A program made the translations under genes and the position numbers. Positions 1 to 7,452 of a stretch of 33,954 nucleotides of DNA are shown here, piece after piece (within the stretch, counting starts at the first letter, position 1; the number at the start of each line of letters is the position of its first letter). This DNA is from Candidatus Gastranaerophilales bacterium (lineage in GTDB: Bacteria > Cyanobacteriota > Vampirovibrionia > Gastranaerophilales > Gastranaerophilaceae): the NCBI GenBank assembly GCA_944323595.1, contig CALUTF010000019.1, positions 1 to 33,954 of the forward strand, read 5' to 3'. A model generated the notes under the pieces. The model ran no database searches. It worked only from the letters and a program-made list of their open reading frames with translations, and had not been told where the DNA came from.

Positions 1-1106
1 GGGTAATCAGTAGCAATAATTATCTTGTAACCGTGTTTTGAATTTATAAATCCCGCAATATCATCAAGATTTGCCGCGAAATTTTTTACAGGCTGGGAAT
101 CAAATTCTACAATTTCGTCCATTTCACTATCGAGAAAGTTGTTAAACCCGACTTTTACAAAACTTGCGGCTTTTTGAAGAAATTCGTTGAATGTAAAATG
201 ATTTCTGCCTTTCAACTCTTTGTTTAACCCTGATTTTAGGTTTTCTTCCGCAAGCTTATCGTACTCATCGTCCATAAACTGGTATTTAGCGTAAATTTCA
301 GGAGCTTCATCGTAAACTATTATGTAATCCTTGAAATAATCCAGAACGCTAACAAGGTTTGAATTAAAATAATTCTGGTAAACACCTATCCCCTCAAAAT
401 AGCCCTCTTCTTCACTTAAACCGGTGTTCATATCCTCAAGAACAAATTTATAAACAGGGAGGATTTCAATTTCTTTGGCTTTTTTTACGGATTTTTGGGT
501 TTCGTTATTAAAATATCTTATATCAACAATTTCATCGCCCCATAGTTCAATTCTGACGGGCATTTCATCAATGCCGTAGATGTCGATTATATCCCCGCGA
601 ATACTGAATTCCGATATATCACTCACCATTGTCGCACGCTTGTAGCCAAGATGCGTAACATTTCGGGCAAACTCTTTTATATCAATCTCATCCCCGACTT
701 TAAGCCTAATCTTATTTATCTCAAAAAATCCCTCGTGCGGAAATTTCTCTAAAAGAGTTTTGACCGGCACTATAACAAGGTCAGGTTTTTCCCGCAAAAT
801 CTCTATCTGTTCCGCGTAATCGTAGACATTCGGCATAACACTTTCGTACATTGAAATATTCTGGAACGGCAAGAGTTTTGCATCAACGTCAAACGCTTTT
901 TTCAGGTCATTCTGGTATCTCAGGGCATTTTGTTCTGTTGAAGTGACAAATAAGACCTTCTTTTTTGTAATCTCGCGAATTTTCGTAAGCAAAACAAGCC
1001 GCAGTACAGATGTCAAACCTGTGACGGCAAACGAAAACGAATGCATCAGATTATATCTGAACTGGCTGAAACTCTCGTTATGCTCCGTAAATTTCACTTC
1101 AAACAT
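1..1106 (-). CDS. mfd: Transcription-repair coupling factor Mfd, N-terminal part (partial)
   Basis: Mfd is a DNA translocase that removes RNA polymerase stalled at lesions and recruits UvrA. About 368 N-terminal residues are visible; the rest lies beyond base 1. The reading frame shows the UvrB-like D1 region: an early segment VTGLTSVLRL, then the strongly conserved stretch SEFSIRGDIIDIYG followed by PVRIELWGDEI, typical of Mfd and UvrB. The UvrA-binding surface should lie in this part; the RNA polymerase-binding and helicase domains are not in the window. The ATG at 1104-1106 has no Shine-Dalgarno site, but an extended -10-like box (TGC-TAAAAT) lies 7 nt upstream, so the mRNA may be leaderless. 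It follows an XRE gene on the same strand. The family call is firm; the Walker motifs cannot be checked here. Confidence 0.93.
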   Translation of the reverse strand, partial: MFEVKFTEHNESFSQFRYNLMHSFSFAVTGLTSVLRLVLLTKIREITKKKVLFVTSTEQNALRYQNDLKKAFDVDAKLLPFQNISMYESVMPNVYDYAEQIEILREKPDLVIVPVKTLLEKFPHEGFFEINKIRLKVGDEIDIKEFARNVTHLGYKRATMVSDISEFSIRGDIIDIYGIDEMPVRIELWGDEIVDIRYFNNETQKSVKKAKEIEILPVYKFVLEDMNTGLSEEEGYFEGIGVYQNYFNSNLVSVLDYFKDYIIVYDEAPEIYAKYQFMDDEYDKLAEENLKSGLNKELKGRNHFTFNEFLQKAASFVKVGFNNFLDSEMDEIVEFDSQPVKNFAANLDDIAGFINSKHGYKIIIATDY

Positions 1107-1113
1107 ACAATAT

Positions 1114-1122
1114 ATTTTAGCA
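1114..1122 (-). promoter_or_regulatory. Extended -10 element directly upstream of mfd
   Basis: On the minus strand TGC is followed by TAAAAT (box at 1114-1119), with 7 nt before the mfd ATG. There is no Shine-Dalgarno site. It is one of several similar arrangements in the window and would give a leaderless transcript. No good -35 box is visible. Confidence 0.5.
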
Positions 1123-1197
1123 TATAAATCAGCCAAAGTCGATTTAGTTTCCGCTAAAATGTGTACCAAATACAGGAAAGATTAACCGGTTTCCAAA

Positions 1198-1407
1198 CTA
1201 CATCAACAATAAATAAGGTTCAATTTCTAAAGCTTCAGCTATTTTGATAAGCCGTTTCAGGCTTGGAACCTTTTTACCTCTTTCAATTTCCGACAAATAA
1301 TCACTTGATATGCATGCACGCTCGCTAAGTATCTCTTGCGTCAGGCGTTTTGGAGTTCTATATTTTTTAATATTGTCACTGATTTTTTGTATTATATATT
1401 TTTCCAT
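1198..1407 (-). CDS. Small XRE-family helix-turn-helix regulator
   Basis: A 69-residue protein that is essentially one Cro/C1-type helix-turn-helix domain. Residues about 8-65 carry the pattern LTQEILSERACISSDYLSEIERGKK, where SSDYLSEIERG is the recognition-helix region, followed by PSLKRLIKIAEALEI. There is no sensory or enzymatic domain, so it is probably a DNA-binding transcription factor working as a dimer; its targets are unknown. It lies between the murA operon terminator and mfd, on the same strand as both. A TAAAAT box sits 6 nt before the ATG and no Shine-Dalgarno site is visible, so it may be expressed from its own leaderless promoter. An antitoxin role is possible in principle, but no toxin gene adjoins it. 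Confidence 0.8.
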   Translation of the reverse strand: MEKYIIQKISDNIKKYRTPKRLTQEILSERACISSDYLSEIERGKKVPSLKRLIKIAEALEIEPYLLLM

Positions 1408-1427
1408 ACTGAAATTTTATGTATACT

Positions 1428-1459
1428 AAAAGACTTTCCAGATTTAGGAAAGTCTTTTT
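1428..1459 (-). terminator. Hairpin terminator after the murA operon
   Basis: A 12-bp perfect stem (1428-1439 with 1447-1458, AAAAGACTTTCC paired to its complement) with a 7-nt loop, just after the stop codon of the RWYD-repeat gene. A/T tracts flank it on both sides, so it may work in both directions. Confidence 0.75.
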
Positions 1460-1464
1460 AAAAT

Positions 1465-1806
1465 TTATTTATTTTCTTTATTAGGGCTTTCGTATTCAAT
1501 GCCCATTTCTTTGAGCGTTTTGATAAAGTTCTGAGCGCAGATTTTTTGAGCTTCCGGAGGCACTATTCTCAAAATTTCGACTGTCTTTGAAATTACAGGA
1601 TCTTTATCATACCAGCGGTTGTTTGCATTTACTGGCTTCACCATTGCATAAAATTTATCGACTGTTTCTTTTGAAACTTTTTCTTCAATCTTTTGCAAAA
1701 ATATTTCAGCCTGTGCATGCAGCTCTGTCTGGTAATTTCTTAAAAGCTCAATTACCTCTAATAGCAGTGGATCGTGATCATACCATCGTTTATAAGTAGG
1801 ATTCAT
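1465..1806 (-). CDS. Unknown small protein with duplicated RWYDxDP motif
   Basis: I do not recognise this 113-residue family. The protein is an internal duplication. RWYDHDP at residues 7-13 followed by a helix (LLLEVIELLRNYQ) is matched by RWYDKDP at 64-70 followed by VISKTVEILRIVP. After each copy comes a second amphipathic helix (AQAEIFLQKI near 31-40, AQNFIKTLKEMG near 91-102). There is no signal peptide or membrane segment, so it is likely cytoplasmic and helical. Its start overlaps the 3' end of murA by 17 nt and has a Shine-Dalgarno site (GGAGG, 9 nt before ATG), so it is co-transcribed and probably translationally coupled to murA. A terminator follows. This suggests, but does not show, a role linked to wall precursor synthesis. 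Confidence 0.8.
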   Translation of the reverse strand: MNPTYKRWYDHDPLLLEVIELLRNYQTELHAQAEIFLQKIEEKVSKETVDKFYAMVKPVNANNRWYDKDPVISKTVEILRIVPPEAQKICAQNFIKTLKEMGIEYESPNKENK

Positions 1807-3115
1807 TCCTAATACCCTCCGTTAGGTCAACAGGAGAAATTAACTCATCGTCTTTTCTCTCTATCTTCGCTCCTAACAATCTTAACTTAGTTTCGAAATT
1901 TTCGTATCCTCTATCTATATGATGTAATTTTTCAATGACGGAATTTCCCTCTGCCATCAATGCCGCAACAACCAGAGAAGCACCTGCGCGCAAATCACTG
2001 GCGGTTAAAGTAGCACCTGTAAGTTTTTTAACGCCTTTTATAATTGCATGGTTTCTGTCCTGATGGATATCAGCACCCATTCTTCTCAAGTCCGGCACCT
2101 GCATAAATCTGTTTTCGTACAAACTTTCTGTAATAATCCCGACGCCGTTTGCTGTGGTCAACAACGCCATAGCCATTGACTGCAGGTCTGTCGGAAATCC
2201 CGGATATGGCTGGGTCACGAAATTTATTGAATTTAATCTGTTTTTGCAGCTGACTTCAAGAGTTGTCGGGTCTACAAGTTTTATGTTTGCGCCCATTTTA
2301 AGCAATTTATCGGTAAAGAACGTAAGGTGTGCCGGAAAAACATTTTTTATCACCGCCTTACCCTTAGTCGCAATAATTGCAGCCATAAATGTACCGGCTT
2401 CAATTCTGTCAGGAATTGTAGTGTATTCTATCGGATGTAAATCAGACTGTTTAACACCGTTGATAACAAGTTCTGATGTACCTGCACCGATTACATCTGC
2501 GCCCATCGCATTCAAAAAGTTTGCAAGGTCAACAATTTCAGGTTCCTGGGCTGCATTCTGAATTCTTGTTGAGCCCTCTGCAAGTATGGCCGCGAGCATT
2601 AGATTTTCAGTTGCGCCAACAGACGGCAAGTCTAAATAAATGTCGGTTCCGACAAGTTTATTAGCTTTTGCATGAACATAACCGTTTTCAATTTTTATTT
2701 TTGCACCGAGAGCTTCCAGCCCCTTGATGTGAAAATCAACTCGTCTTTCGCCTATCGCGCATCCGCCCGGAAGTGCAACAATAGCCTCTTTGCATCTTGT
2801 AACCAGAGCACCAAGAATTATAAACGATGCACGCATTTTGCTTACAAGCTCATATTTTGCTGTAACGCTTGTAATATCTGTTGCATCTATGGTTAAAGAT
2901 TTTTCAGTCTTATTATAATGTGTTTTTGCACCGAGCTGCTCTATAACACTGAGCATTATCTCAACGTCAGTCAAATCCGGAACATTATATATCTTTGTTT
3001 CGCCTTTAGCCAGTATGGCAGCTGCCATTAATTTTAATACGGAATTCTTCGCACCACCTATTGATACTTCACCTTTTAAAGGGGTTCCGCCTTTTATATA
3101 ATATTTTTCAGTCAC
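1790..3115 (-). CDS. murA: UDP-N-acetylglucosamine 1-carboxyvinyltransferase MurA
   Basis: MurA transfers enolpyruvate from PEP to UDP-GlcNAc, the first committed step of peptidoglycan synthesis, in the cytoplasm. The 441-residue length is normal. The N-terminal substrate motif GAKNS (K23, N24) is present. The flexible active-site loop reads LPGGCAIGERRVDFH with the catalytic cysteine at C119; this Cys form is normally fosfomycin-sensitive, unlike the Cys-to-Asp variants. The start is GTG at 3113-3115: an in-frame stop lies directly upstream, and an AGGAGG site lies only 4 nt before it, a slightly short spacing. The RWYD-repeat gene overlaps its 3' end. The other mur genes lie about 10 kb away on the opposite strand. 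Confidence 0.97.
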   Translation of the reverse strand: MTEKYYIKGGTPLKGEVSIGGAKNSVLKLMAAAILAKGETKIYNVPDLTDVEIMLSVIEQLGAKTHYNKTEKSLTIDATDITSVTAKYELVSKMRASFIILGALVTRCKEAIVALPGGCAIGERRVDFHIKGLEALGAKIKIENGYVHAKANKLVGTDIYLDLPSVGATENLMLAAILAEGSTRIQNAAQEPEIVDLANFLNAMGADVIGAGTSELVINGVKQSDLHPIEYTTIPDRIEAGTFMAAIIATKGKAVIKNVFPAHLTFFTDKLLKMGANIKLVDPTTLEVSCKNRLNSINFVTQPYPGFPTDLQSMAMALLTTANGVGIITESLYENRFMQVPDLRRMGADIHQDRNHAIIKGVKKLTGATLTASDLRAGASLVVAALMAEGNSVIEKLHHIDRGYENFETKLRLLGAKIERKDDELISPVDLTEGIRNESYL

Positions 3116-3241
3116 TTAGCCTCCTGAAAAAATCACCTATTATCAATCATCTCTCTTATATAATAATACAACCTGCCTGCCATGTTGTAAATAGATTAAA
3201 AATTGTAACAATATTCTTTGTTGTTTTAATTTGAATATGTA

Positions 3242-3270
3242 TTGACAAAATCAAAATAAAATGGTATAAT
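3242..3270 (+). promoter_or_regulatory. Perfect consensus sigma-70-type promoter
   Basis: TTGACA (3242-3247), a 17-nt spacer and TATAAT (3265-3270), with an extended TGG before the -10. It drives the His/Cys-rich gene; the predicted start near 3277 gives a leader of about 16 nt carrying AAGGAGG (3279-3285). It is the strongest-looking promoter in the window. Confidence 0.9.
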
Positions 3271-3292
3271 AGATATAAAAGGAGGCGATAAA

Positions 3293-3595
3293 ATGTTTGA
3301 ACACGAAGAACATTGTAACGGCGGCTGCCACAATCACGGGGAGCATTGTAATCATGAAGGACACGGGCATTGCCACGGTGAACATCACTGCCACGGAGGC
3401 GAAGGTCATGGAGGCTGCCACGGTAAAGGCTCATGGGGCGGCAAACGGGAAAATGCCGGCAGAAAATGCGAAAATCCCAGAATTCCGTTTAACAGAAGAC
3501 TAAGTGAAGAGTCTATCAACAAACTGAAAGAATACGCTGCAGAAAACGGAATTACCGAAACAGAAGCACTGGAAAGAGCAATACAGAACTTATAA
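3293..3595 (+). CDS. His/Cys-rich metal-binding protein with C-terminal ribbon-helix-helix
   Basis: A 100-residue protein with two parts. Residues 1-45 contain 14 histidines and 6 cysteines among Gly and Glu (clusters such as HGHCHGEHHCH), expected to bind transition metals such as Ni, Zn, Cu or Co. Residues 47-58 hold a GGKRENAGRK motif of the GGxRxxAGRK type. Residues 63-100 (RIPFNRRLSEESINKLKEYA, then a turn NGIT and a second helix) fit a ribbon-helix-helix DNA-binding fold. Together they suggest a metal-responsive regulator or a metal store; neither is proven. It has its own consensus promoter, an ideal Shine-Dalgarno site and its own terminator, so it should be strongly expressed as a single gene. 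Overlapping frames here are only shadows created by the repetitive codons. Confidence 0.85.
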   Translation: MFEHEEHCNGGCHNHGEHCNHEGHGHCHGEHHCHGGEGHGGCHGKGSWGGKRENAGRKCENPRIPFNRRLSEESINKLKEYAAENGITETEALERAIQNL

Positions 3596-3606
3596 AATTA
3601 AATTAT

Positions 3607-3641
3607 AAAAAAGAGCGGTTCAAACGAGCCGCTCTTTTTTT
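3607..3641. terminator. Bidirectional terminator between convergent genes
   Basis: A 9-bp stem (3613-3621 with 3626-3634, one G-T pair) and an AAAC loop, extended by a run of A before it and seven T after it. It sits between the His-rich gene and the convergent GGGtGRT gene and can serve both strands. Confidence 0.88.
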
Positions 3642-3664
3642 GCATATATTTGATGGACTTTAAA

Positions 3665-4669
3665 CTATTTGTTCAAAGCACCTGCAACAGCTACAGCAAC
3701 TGCAACGGTAGCACCAACCATCGGGTTGTTACCCATACCGATGATACCCATCATTTCAACGTGTGCAGGAACTGAAGAAGAACCTGCGAATTGAGCGTCA
3801 CCGTGCATTCTGCCCATAGTATCCGTCATACCGTAAGAAGCAGGACCGGCAGCAACGTTATCAGGGTGAAGAGTTCTGCCTGTACCGCCGCCTGATGCTA
3901 CTGAGAAGTATTTTCTACCATTTTCAAAGCACCATTTTTTGTAAGTACCTGCAACAGGGTGTTGGAAACGTGTCGGGTTAGTTGAGTTACCTGTAATAGA
4001 AACGTCAACACCCTCGTGAATCATAATTGCAACACCTTCTGATACATCATCAGCACCGTAGCATTTAACTTTTGCTCTTTCTCCGTCTGAGAATGGTTGT
4101 TCTTTAACGATTTTTAATTCGCCGGTTTTGTAATCATACTTAGTTTCAACAGATGTAAAACCGTTGATTCTTGAAATGATATAAGCAGCGTCTTTACCTA
4201 AACCGTTCAAGATAACTCTCAAAGGAGATTTTCTAACTTTGTTAGCATTTCTTGCAATACCGATAGCGCCCTCAGCAGCAGCGAAAGATTCGTGTCCTGC
4301 AAGGAAGCAGAAACATTGAGTTTCTTCTCTCAAAAGCATTGCAGCAAGGTTACCGTGACCGAGACCTACTTTTCTTGTGTCACCAACTGAACCCGGTACA
4401 CAGAAAGCCTGTAAGCCTTCACCAATTAAGCTTGCAGCTTCAGCAGCATCTTTAGCACCTTTTTGGATTGCAATAGCTGCACCGAGTGTGTAAGCCCAAA
4501 CAGCATTTTCAAATGCGATAGGCTGAATTCCTTTAACAATTGCGTCTACGTCAATACCTTTGGAATCACAAAGAGCTTTTGCATCTTCCAAAGACTTGAA
4601 ACCGTATTCAGGCAGTAATTTGTTTAATTTTGCCTGACGTCTGTCTTGTCCTTCAAATTTTACTGTCAT
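3665..4669 (-). CDS. GGGtGRT family protein, function unknown
   Basis: A 334-residue member of the family named after its GGGtGRT motif, here at residues 260-266 (SVASGGGTGRTLHPDN). Other marked stretches are VPGSVGDTRKVGLGHGNLAA (91-110), ETQCFCFLAGHESFAAAEGA (116-135) and a Gly/Ala/Val-rich C-terminus. No membrane segment or signal peptide is seen. The biochemical function is not known to me. It follows the NifU-like gene by 23 nt with its own Shine-Dalgarno (AGAGGAA), so the two form one operon, a pairing I recall from anaerobic bacteria. Conserved C120/C121 and the link to an Fe-S scaffold make a role in iron-sulfur or sulfur chemistry plausible, but this is inference. Confidence 0.88.
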   Translation of the reverse strand: MTVKFEGQDRRQAKLNKLLPEYGFKSLEDAKALCDSKGIDVDAIVKGIQPIAFENAVWAYTLGAAIAIQKGAKDAAEAASLIGEGLQAFCVPGSVGDTRKVGLGHGNLAAMLLREETQCFCFLAGHESFAAAEGAIGIARNANKVRKSPLRVILNGLGKDAAYIISRINGFTSVETKYDYKTGELKIVKEQPFSDGERAKVKCYGADDVSEGVAIMIHEGVDVSITGNSTNPTRFQHPVAGTYKKWCFENGRKYFSVASGGGTGRTLHPDNVAAGPASYGMTDTMGRMHGDAQFAGSSSVPAHVEMMGIIGMGNNPMVGATVAVAVAVAGALNK

Positions 4670-4692
4670 TTTTATTTCCTCTTAACTTAAAA

Positions 4693-5397
4693 TTACTCTT
4701 TTCTTGGGTCGATTTTTTTGACTGCTTCGTCAAATCTTCCGTAAGTGCTTGTGAATTTTTCCAAAGCTTCTTTCGGGTCAGTTCCTTTTTTAACGGCATC
4801 CATAAATTTGCCTAAGTGAACAAACTTGTAGCCGATAATTTCGTCATTTTTGTCAAGACCGAGTTCAAGAACATAACCTTCAGCAACTTCAAGGTATCTA
4901 GGTCCTTTTTGTTTAGTAGAGAAAATTGTACCTACTTGAGAACGAAGACCTTTGCCCAAATCTTCAAGTCCGGCACCAACAGGCAATCCGTTATCAGAGA
5001 AAGCTGTTTGTGTACGTCCGTAAACGATTTGGAGGAAGAGTTCTCTCATTGCAACGTTAATAGCGTCGCAAACGAGGTCAGTATTTAATGCTTCAAGGAT
5101 GGTTTTACCAGGAAGAATTTCAGCAGCCATAGCAGCTGAGTGAGTCATACCTGAGCATCCGAGAGTTTCAACCAGTGCTTCCTGAATTATACCGTCTTTA
5201 ACATTTAATGTTAATTTACAAGTACCTTGTTGAGGTGCACAGCAGCCGCAGCCGTGTGTCAAACCTGAAATTTCTTCAATTTTTTTAACCTTAGTCCATT
5301 CGCCTTCTTGCGGAATCGGAGCAGGTTCGCCTTTTACGCCGCGTTTTACGCAGCACATTTCTTCTACTTCGTGTGTAAGTTGTATACGATCCATCAT
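4693..5397 (-). CDS. NifU/IscU-like iron-sulfur cluster scaffold protein
   Basis: A 234-residue protein whose middle part matches the NifU N-terminal (IscU) fold: HGCGCCAPQQGTCKLTLNV (residues 49-67), then GIIQEALVETLGCSGM with C81, then GKTILEALNTDLVCDAI with C110. These three cysteine positions correspond to the cluster ligands of IscU/NifU. Extensions before residue 35 and after about 125 are not part of the classic scaffold and are shared with the version that accompanies GGGtGRT proteins. No cysteine desulfurase or other isc/suf/nif gene is next to it. The start is the first of two tandem ATGs; GGGAG lies about 10-13 nt upstream. The GGGtGRT gene follows 23 nt downstream. Confidence 0.85.
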   Translation of the reverse strand: MMDRIQLTHEVEEMCCVKRGVKGEPAPIPQEGEWTKVKKIEEISGLTHGCGCCAPQQGTCKLTLNVKDGIIQEALVETLGCSGMTHSAAMAAEILPGKTILEALNTDLVCDAINVAMRELFLQIVYGRTQTAFSDNGLPVGAGLEDLGKGLRSQVGTIFSTKQKGPRYLEVAEGYVLELGLDKNDEIIGYKFVHLGKFMDAVKKGTDPKEALEKFTSTYGRFDEAVKKIDPRKE

Positions 5398-5466
5398 CTT
5401 TTTTGTACTCCCTTCACGTTATATACAAATACATGTAAATTTTACTTTGGTAAAAATTTCTAGTCA

Positions 5467-5491
5467 AGGTAAAGCCGACACGGGCATACCT
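5467..5491 (+). other. Small hairpin in the divergent region between the NifU-like and GH13-like genes
   Basis: AGGTA and TACCT form a 5-bp outer stem enclosing GCC-GACAC-GGGC. There is no T-run, so it is not an obvious terminator, and I do not recognise a riboswitch. It may be a regulatory RNA element or an operator, or chance. The rest of 5398-5576 shows only A/T-rich promoter-like sequence. Confidence 0.25.
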
Positions 5492-5576
5492 GATATTTGA
5501 GTTTGCTTGCACAAATATAAAATATCTGATAGCATGTATTTATATAGAGTAAGCTGATTAGAGAGGGTATGTTTTT

Positions 5577-7133
5577 ATGAAAAAACTTTTGAGATTATTT
5601 TTTGCTGCAGCGTTGTTTATATCTTCTGCAACAATGTCTTTAGCAGATGAAAAAAACGTCTGGGTTAATAATTTGCGTTCAACATTTTTGAATAACTCGG
5701 CAATAATTTACGGTATAAATTTGAGAACGTTCAACGCACAGGATGCGAACAACAACGGGCTTATTGATTTTGACGAAAATGAAGAGAGCGGAACTTTTTT
5801 AAACGCGATTGACAGACTTGATGAACTTCAAAACCGCGGCATAAATGCCATTCATCTTCTGCCGATTACCCCTGTCGGGACTACAAAAGCGCTCGGAACA
5901 GCAGGTTCATTATATGCAGCATCAGATTTCAAAAGTTTAAACCAGCAGCTTGCAAGTGACAAAACAGCATTATCAATTGAATATCAGGCTAAAAAATTTA
6001 TAACGGAAGCGCACAAACGCGGGATAAGCGTTATTGTAGATTTGCCGTCAATGGGCTCTTACAATCTTTATATGACACGTCCGGAACTTTTTGTTAAAGA
6101 CAAAAGCGGGCAGCCCGTTATCCCTGTAGACTGGACTGACACAAGACTTTTAAATGCAGGAACGGAGTCTGAAATTAACCACGATGTATTTATGGAATAC
6201 AAAGGCTTTGTAGATATGGTTATGGAGCTCGGGGCAGACGGTATCAGGGCAGATGTTGCATCTTGCAAACCCGCAAAATTCTGGAAAGAACTTATTGACT
6301 ATTCACGTAAAAAAGATAACCAGTTCCTCTGGCTTGCTGAAGCCTCTGACACATGGACAAAACCCGTCCACGAAGAAGCTGTGTTCACACCGTATGACAA
6401 ACTGCTTGAAGCAGGTTTTGACGGATTTTACGGAAGTTTCTTTAACCTGAAAGACTGGAAAACAGGAAAAGAATTAACTGACCATATTCTCTTTATCAAA
6501 TCTCTTTACAACAAATATCCTGACAGAAAAACCGCTATAGGAAGTTTCTCCACACACGATGAATTAAGCCCGATATTGATAAACGGCGAACCTTTCAGCG
6601 AAATGGTAATATGGCTGAATGCAACACTCCCGATAAACTCTTACTCAATCGACGGTTTTGCAACAGGTGACAATTATATTTATTTCTGGGCGAACAAAAA
6701 AGCAGACAAAACTTTTACAGATGATGAATATTATTTTGCACACAGAGGCAAAATGGATATATTCAACTTTTCACGTCGTCCTGGCGGACGCAGTAATAAT
6801 TTGTCAGAACAATTTGATGCAGCGAATAAATTTAAACTCTATATGTCATCTGTTCTGAATAACGGAAATATACATATTTTCAAAACTTCCTCCTCATCTG
6901 TTTTTGCCTATGCTATTTCTTATTCAAAACAAACAGTTCTTGTTGTAGGCAACCTTAACAGCAGAGTACAGCAGGAAGTTGAATTTAAACTCCCTAAATT
7001 TGATGCGGATACTAAAATGCTTATGCCTTTAAAACTCATTAACGTTCCGCATGTTGAAAAAAACAAATTCAAAACAACACTCTATCCTGATGAAATTCAG
7101 GTCTATATGATTGAAGATTACGAGATTAAATAG
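5577..7133 (+). CDS. Exported GH13-like (alpha-amylase family) protein
   Basis: A 518-residue protein with a clear signal peptide (MKKLLRLFFAAALFISSATM, probable cleavage after SLA, residue 23), so it acts in the periplasm or outside. The body is a GH13 TIM barrel. DANNNGLIDFDE (residues 56-67) matches the calcium-type loop seen near the start of many GH13 enzymes. GIRADVA (222-228) supplies the nucleophile D226, LWLAEA (251-256) the acid/base E255, and STHDE (325-329) the transition-state Asp D328. Conserved region I, normally DxxxNH, reads VIVDLPSMGS (from 152), with no Asn-His. The C-terminal about 100 residues form the beta domain. The substrate is presumably an alpha-glucan but is not determined. 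GAGGG gives a Shine-Dalgarno site; a strong terminator follows. Confidence 0.85.
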   Translation: MKKLLRLFFAAALFISSATMSLADEKNVWVNNLRSTFLNNSAIIYGINLRTFNAQDANNNGLIDFDENEESGTFLNAIDRLDELQNRGINAIHLLPITPVGTTKALGTAGSLYAASDFKSLNQQLASDKTALSIEYQAKKFITEAHKRGISVIVDLPSMGSYNLYMTRPELFVKDKSGQPVIPVDWTDTRLLNAGTESEINHDVFMEYKGFVDMVMELGADGIRADVASCKPAKFWKELIDYSRKKDNQFLWLAEASDTWTKPVHEEAVFTPYDKLLEAGFDGFYGSFFNLKDWKTGKELTDHILFIKSLYNKYPDRKTAIGSFSTHDELSPILINGEPFSEMVIWLNATLPINSYSIDGFATGDNYIYFWANKKADKTFTDDEYYFAHRGKMDIFNFSRRPGGRSNNLSEQFDAANKFKLYMSSVLNNGNIHIFKTSSSSVFAYAISYSKQTVLVVGNLNSRVQQEVEFKLPKFDADTKMLMPLKLINVPHVEKNKFKTTLYPDEIQVYMIEDYEIK

Positions 7134-7150
7134 ATTAAATAATAATTCAA

Positions 7151-7179
7151 AGGTCGGGCATATTCTGCCCGACCTTTTT
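7151..7179 (+). terminator. Rho-independent terminator after the GH13-like gene
   Basis: A perfect 10-bp GC-rich stem (7151-7160 with 7166-7175, AGGTCGGGCA), a TATTC loop and a T-run. It lies between convergent genes. Confidence 0.92.
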
Positions 7180-7195
7180 ATAATCTCTGCTTCCG

Positions 7196-7411
7196 CTACA
7201 TGTTACAGCAATTGATACATTTTATATTAGCAAGTTCATCAATATCATCCGTAACCAGATTTAATTTTTCAAGAATAATTTTTGTCAGTACCTCAAATTC
7301 ATAAGGAACTTCATTTTCAAAAACACAGCTTGACAGATACTTATTTAAAATCTCTGCCAAATCATCAATATATAGAATATCCTCATATAATTTTTCCATT
7401 TTTTCTTTCAT
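7196..7411 (-). CDS. Small acidic protein of unknown function
   Basis: A 71-residue, Glu/Asp/Leu-rich, probably helical protein that I do not recognise. It has no membrane segment. The C-terminus carries a cysteine cluster (KCINCCNM) that could bind a metal or form disulfides. It is supported as a real gene by a good Shine-Dalgarno site (GAAGGAG, about 5 nt before ATG) and a promoter with TTGACA at 7476-7481 (minus strand). It shares a short divergent promoter region with the XRE regulator at 7503, which may control it. Convergent with the GH13-like gene across a terminator. Confidence 0.6.
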   Translation of the reverse strand: MKEKMEKLYEDILYIDDLAEILNKYLSSCVFENEVPYEFEVLTKIILEKLNLVTDDIDELANIKCINCCNM

Positions 7412-7452
7412 TTTTTCTCCTTCATATAACCAGTAAACTAAACTTTATATCT

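Noticed and set aside
943-1185. Plus-strand open frame opposite mfd
   Set aside because: It lies antisense to the well-supported mfd coding region and shows no domain or Shine-Dalgarno site.
3156-3434. Minus-strand frame over the His-rich gene
   Set aside because: The repetitive His/Gly codons of the plus-strand gene create open frames on the other strand; no motif or start signal supports it.
3613-3634. tRNA-like GGTTCAAAC sequence
   Set aside because: It is part of a 9-bp terminator hairpin; no cloverleaf can be drawn around it.
5398-5576. Possible riboswitch in the leader region
   Set aside because: No match to a riboswitch core that I know (c-di-GMP, SAM, guanidine, fluoride); kept only as an unassigned hairpin.
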